Below, one piece after another: positions 62,917 through 64,000 of a stretch of 64,000 nt of DNA. Origin of the DNA: Paraconexibacter antarcticus (lineage in GTDB: Bacteria > Actinomycetota > Thermoleophilia > Solirubrobacterales > Solirubrobacteraceae); contig NZ_CP098502.1 in the NCBI RefSeq assembly GCF_024220175.1, forward strand, positions 434,001 to 498,000, given 5' to 3'. Positions within the stretch are counted from its first letter, which is position 1. Each line of letters begins with the position of its first letter. The notes under the pieces are model-generated. The model was not told where the DNA came from. It saw only the letters and a list, made by a program, of their open reading frames with translations, and searched no databases. The translations under genes were made by a program, and so were the position numbers.

Positions 62917-64000
62917 GTGACCGCCCTTGCCGAGTCGCCGGCGGACGCGCGCGCTGCCCGCCTCGCCGCCGCGCCCCCCGCTGTCGTCATCGACCACGCG
63001 TCCAAGACGTTCCGGTTGCCCCACGTCCAGTACTCGACGCTCAAGGAGCGCCTGCTCCATCCGTGGCGTTCGACGACCTACGACGAGCTGCGGGCGCTCA
63101 ACGACGTGGACGTGACCATTCGGCAGGGCGAGTTCTTCGGCATCGTCGGCCGCAACGGCTCCGGGAAGAGCACGCTCCTGAAATGCCTGGCGGGGATCTA
63201 CCGGCCGGACGCCGGAGCGATCACCGTCCACGGTCGCCTGTCCCCGTTCATCGAGCTCGGCGTCGGCTTCAACCCGGACCTGACCGCCCGCGACAACGTC
63301 GTGATCAACGCGGTGATGATGGGCCTCACGCGCCGTGAGGCGGCCGCGAGTTTCGACGCCGTCATCGCGTTTGCCGAGCTCGAGGAGTTCGTGGACCTCA
63401 AGCTGAAGAACTACTCGTCGGGTATGGCGGTCCGGCTCGGCTTCGCGACGGCCATCCAGGTGTCGGCGGACGTGCTCCTCGTCGACGAGGTGCTGGCCGT
63501 GGGTGACGCGGCGTTCCAGCAGAAGTGCTTCGAGGAGTTCAACCGGCTCAAGGCGGAGGGTCGTACCGTGATCTTCGTCACGCACGACATGAGCGCCGCG
63601 GAGCGCTACTGCGACCGGGCGATGCTCATCGAGCGCGGTGACGTGCAGATGATCGGCGAGCCGCACGCGATCGCGCGGGCCTACAACGAGTTGAACTTCG
63701 GGCGTCTCGTGCACGAGCAGGACGAAACGGGCCGGTACGGCGACCAGAAGGTCTGCGAGATCGCCGACGCGTGGTTCGAGAAGGACGGTGTCCGGACCGG
63801 GGAGGTGGCCCAGCACGAGCGCGTGACGATGTGCGCGCGCATCCGCTTCCACGAGGCAGTCGTCGACCCCGTCGTCGGGTTCAGCCTGCGCAATGATGTG
63901 GGCCACACGTTCTTCGTGACGACATCGGAGTGGGCCGAGGTGGCGACCGGCAGTTTCGCGGCGGGTGAGGAGCTGACCGCCCGCGTCGCGATCGAGGCGG
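62917..64000 (+). CDS. Polysaccharide ABC exporter ATP-binding subunit (Wzt-like), cut by window end
   Basis: 361 codons visible, no stop. After a 25-residue lead comes VVIDHASKTFRLPH. Walker A GRNGSGKST is at about residues 78-86, the ABC signature NYSSGMAVRLG, Walker B VLLVDEVLAVGD and the H-loop VTHD. After residue 245 a Wzt-type C-terminal extension begins (VCEIADAWFEKDGVRTGEV, ARIRFHEAVVDPVVGFSLRN), the beta-sandwich that in relatives reads the terminal modification of a finished chain. It pairs with a permease (Wzm) not seen here and presumably located downstream. Suggests export of a polysaccharide by the ABC route, beside the Wzx flippase at 18052. Confidence 0.93.
   Translation, partial: MTALAESPADARAARLAAAPPAVVIDHASKTFRLPHVQYSTLKERLLHPWRSTTYDELRALNDVDVTIRQGEFFGIVGRNGSGKSTLLKCLAGIYRPDAGAITVHGRLSPFIELGVGFNPDLTARDNVVINAVMMGLTRREAAASFDAVIAFAELEEFVDLKLKNYSSGMAVRLGFATAIQVSADVLLVDEVLAVGDAAFQQKCFEEFNRLKAEGRTVIFVTHDMSAAERYCDRAMLIERGDVQMIGEPHAIARAYNELNFGRLVHEQDETGRYGDQKVCEIADAWFEKDGVRTGEVAQHERVTMCARIRFHEAVVDPVVGFSLRNDVGHTFFVTTSEWAEVATGSFAAGEELTARVAIEA

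Overview
The window is about 70% GC, has an actinobacterial gene style (GTG and TTG starts, many 4-base overlaps, many promoters placed directly in front of start codons) and carries a large surface-glycan locus. The mix of glycosyltransferases, delta-60-repeat secreted proteins and actinobacterial-type HrpA suggests a Thermoleophilia/Solirubrobacterales-like actinobacterium. That placement is inferred from gene content, not from a marker gene.

Layout. 1-4.8 kb: glycosyltransferases (GT4, a double GT-A protein, GT4) and a frameshifted membrane protein. 4.8-10.4 kb (minus): a polysaccharide-initiation block with an NAD epimerase, a nucleotide-sugar dehydrogenase, a polyprenyl-phosphate sugar-1-phosphate transferase, a decayed Wzz-like gene with a cysteine-rich tail, and a WecG/TagA glycosyltransferase. 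10.5-16.9 kb: two GDP-mannose 4,6-dehydratase-family proteins, a CDP-glucose 4,6-dehydratase, a membrane-anchored protein, a wrecked nucleotidyltransferase gene, tRNA-Leu(TAA) and a large membrane protein whose stop codon lies antisense inside the tRNA. 16.9-25.2 kb: a Wzx-type flippase and six glycosyltransferases. 25.3-29.7 kb: a sigma factor fused to a zinc-binding anti-sigma-like motif, coupled to a secreted-protein gene that an IS3-family element has cut in two. The 3-bp target duplication is visible and removing the element restores the frame exactly. 29.9-33.7 kb: hrpA helicase. 33.7-45.5 kb: a lipid-linked-sugar/GT-C block (two DPM-like GT2 proteins, an LPG-synthase-TM-like protein, GT-C-type membrane proteins, GT87) and two epimerases resembling CDP-paratose 2-epimerase. 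45.6-48.0 kb: a GT2-GT4 fusion. 48.0-54.4 kb: a secreted-protein island with two delta-60-repeat paralogues around a small cysteine-rich protein and a larger exported repeat-type protein, punctuated by strong stem-loops. 54.5-62.2 kb: methyltransferases, multidomain glycosyltransferases, a lipoprotein and a coiled-coil protein. 62.3-64 kb: an RfbC-like epimerase and the ATP-binding subunit of a Wzt-type polysaccharide ABC exporter, cut by the window end.

How it fits together: nucleotide-sugar enzymes make GDP-deoxyhexose, CDP-deoxyhexose and uronate-type donors. The initiating transferase loads an undecaprenyl carrier, GT2/GT4 enzymes extend the chain, and both a flippase and an ABC ATPase are present for export. 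Polyprenyl-phosphate-sugar synthases and GT-C membrane enzymes probably decorate glycans or proteins outside the membrane. No clear Wzy polymerase was recognised.

The most notable observations are the sigma/anti-sigma-like fusion with its IS-split partner gene, the Wzz remnant with a knottin-like cysteine-rich tail, the antisense overlap with tRNA-Leu, and a recurrent TAnnnT box 6-9 nt before start codons that implies widespread leaderless transcription.
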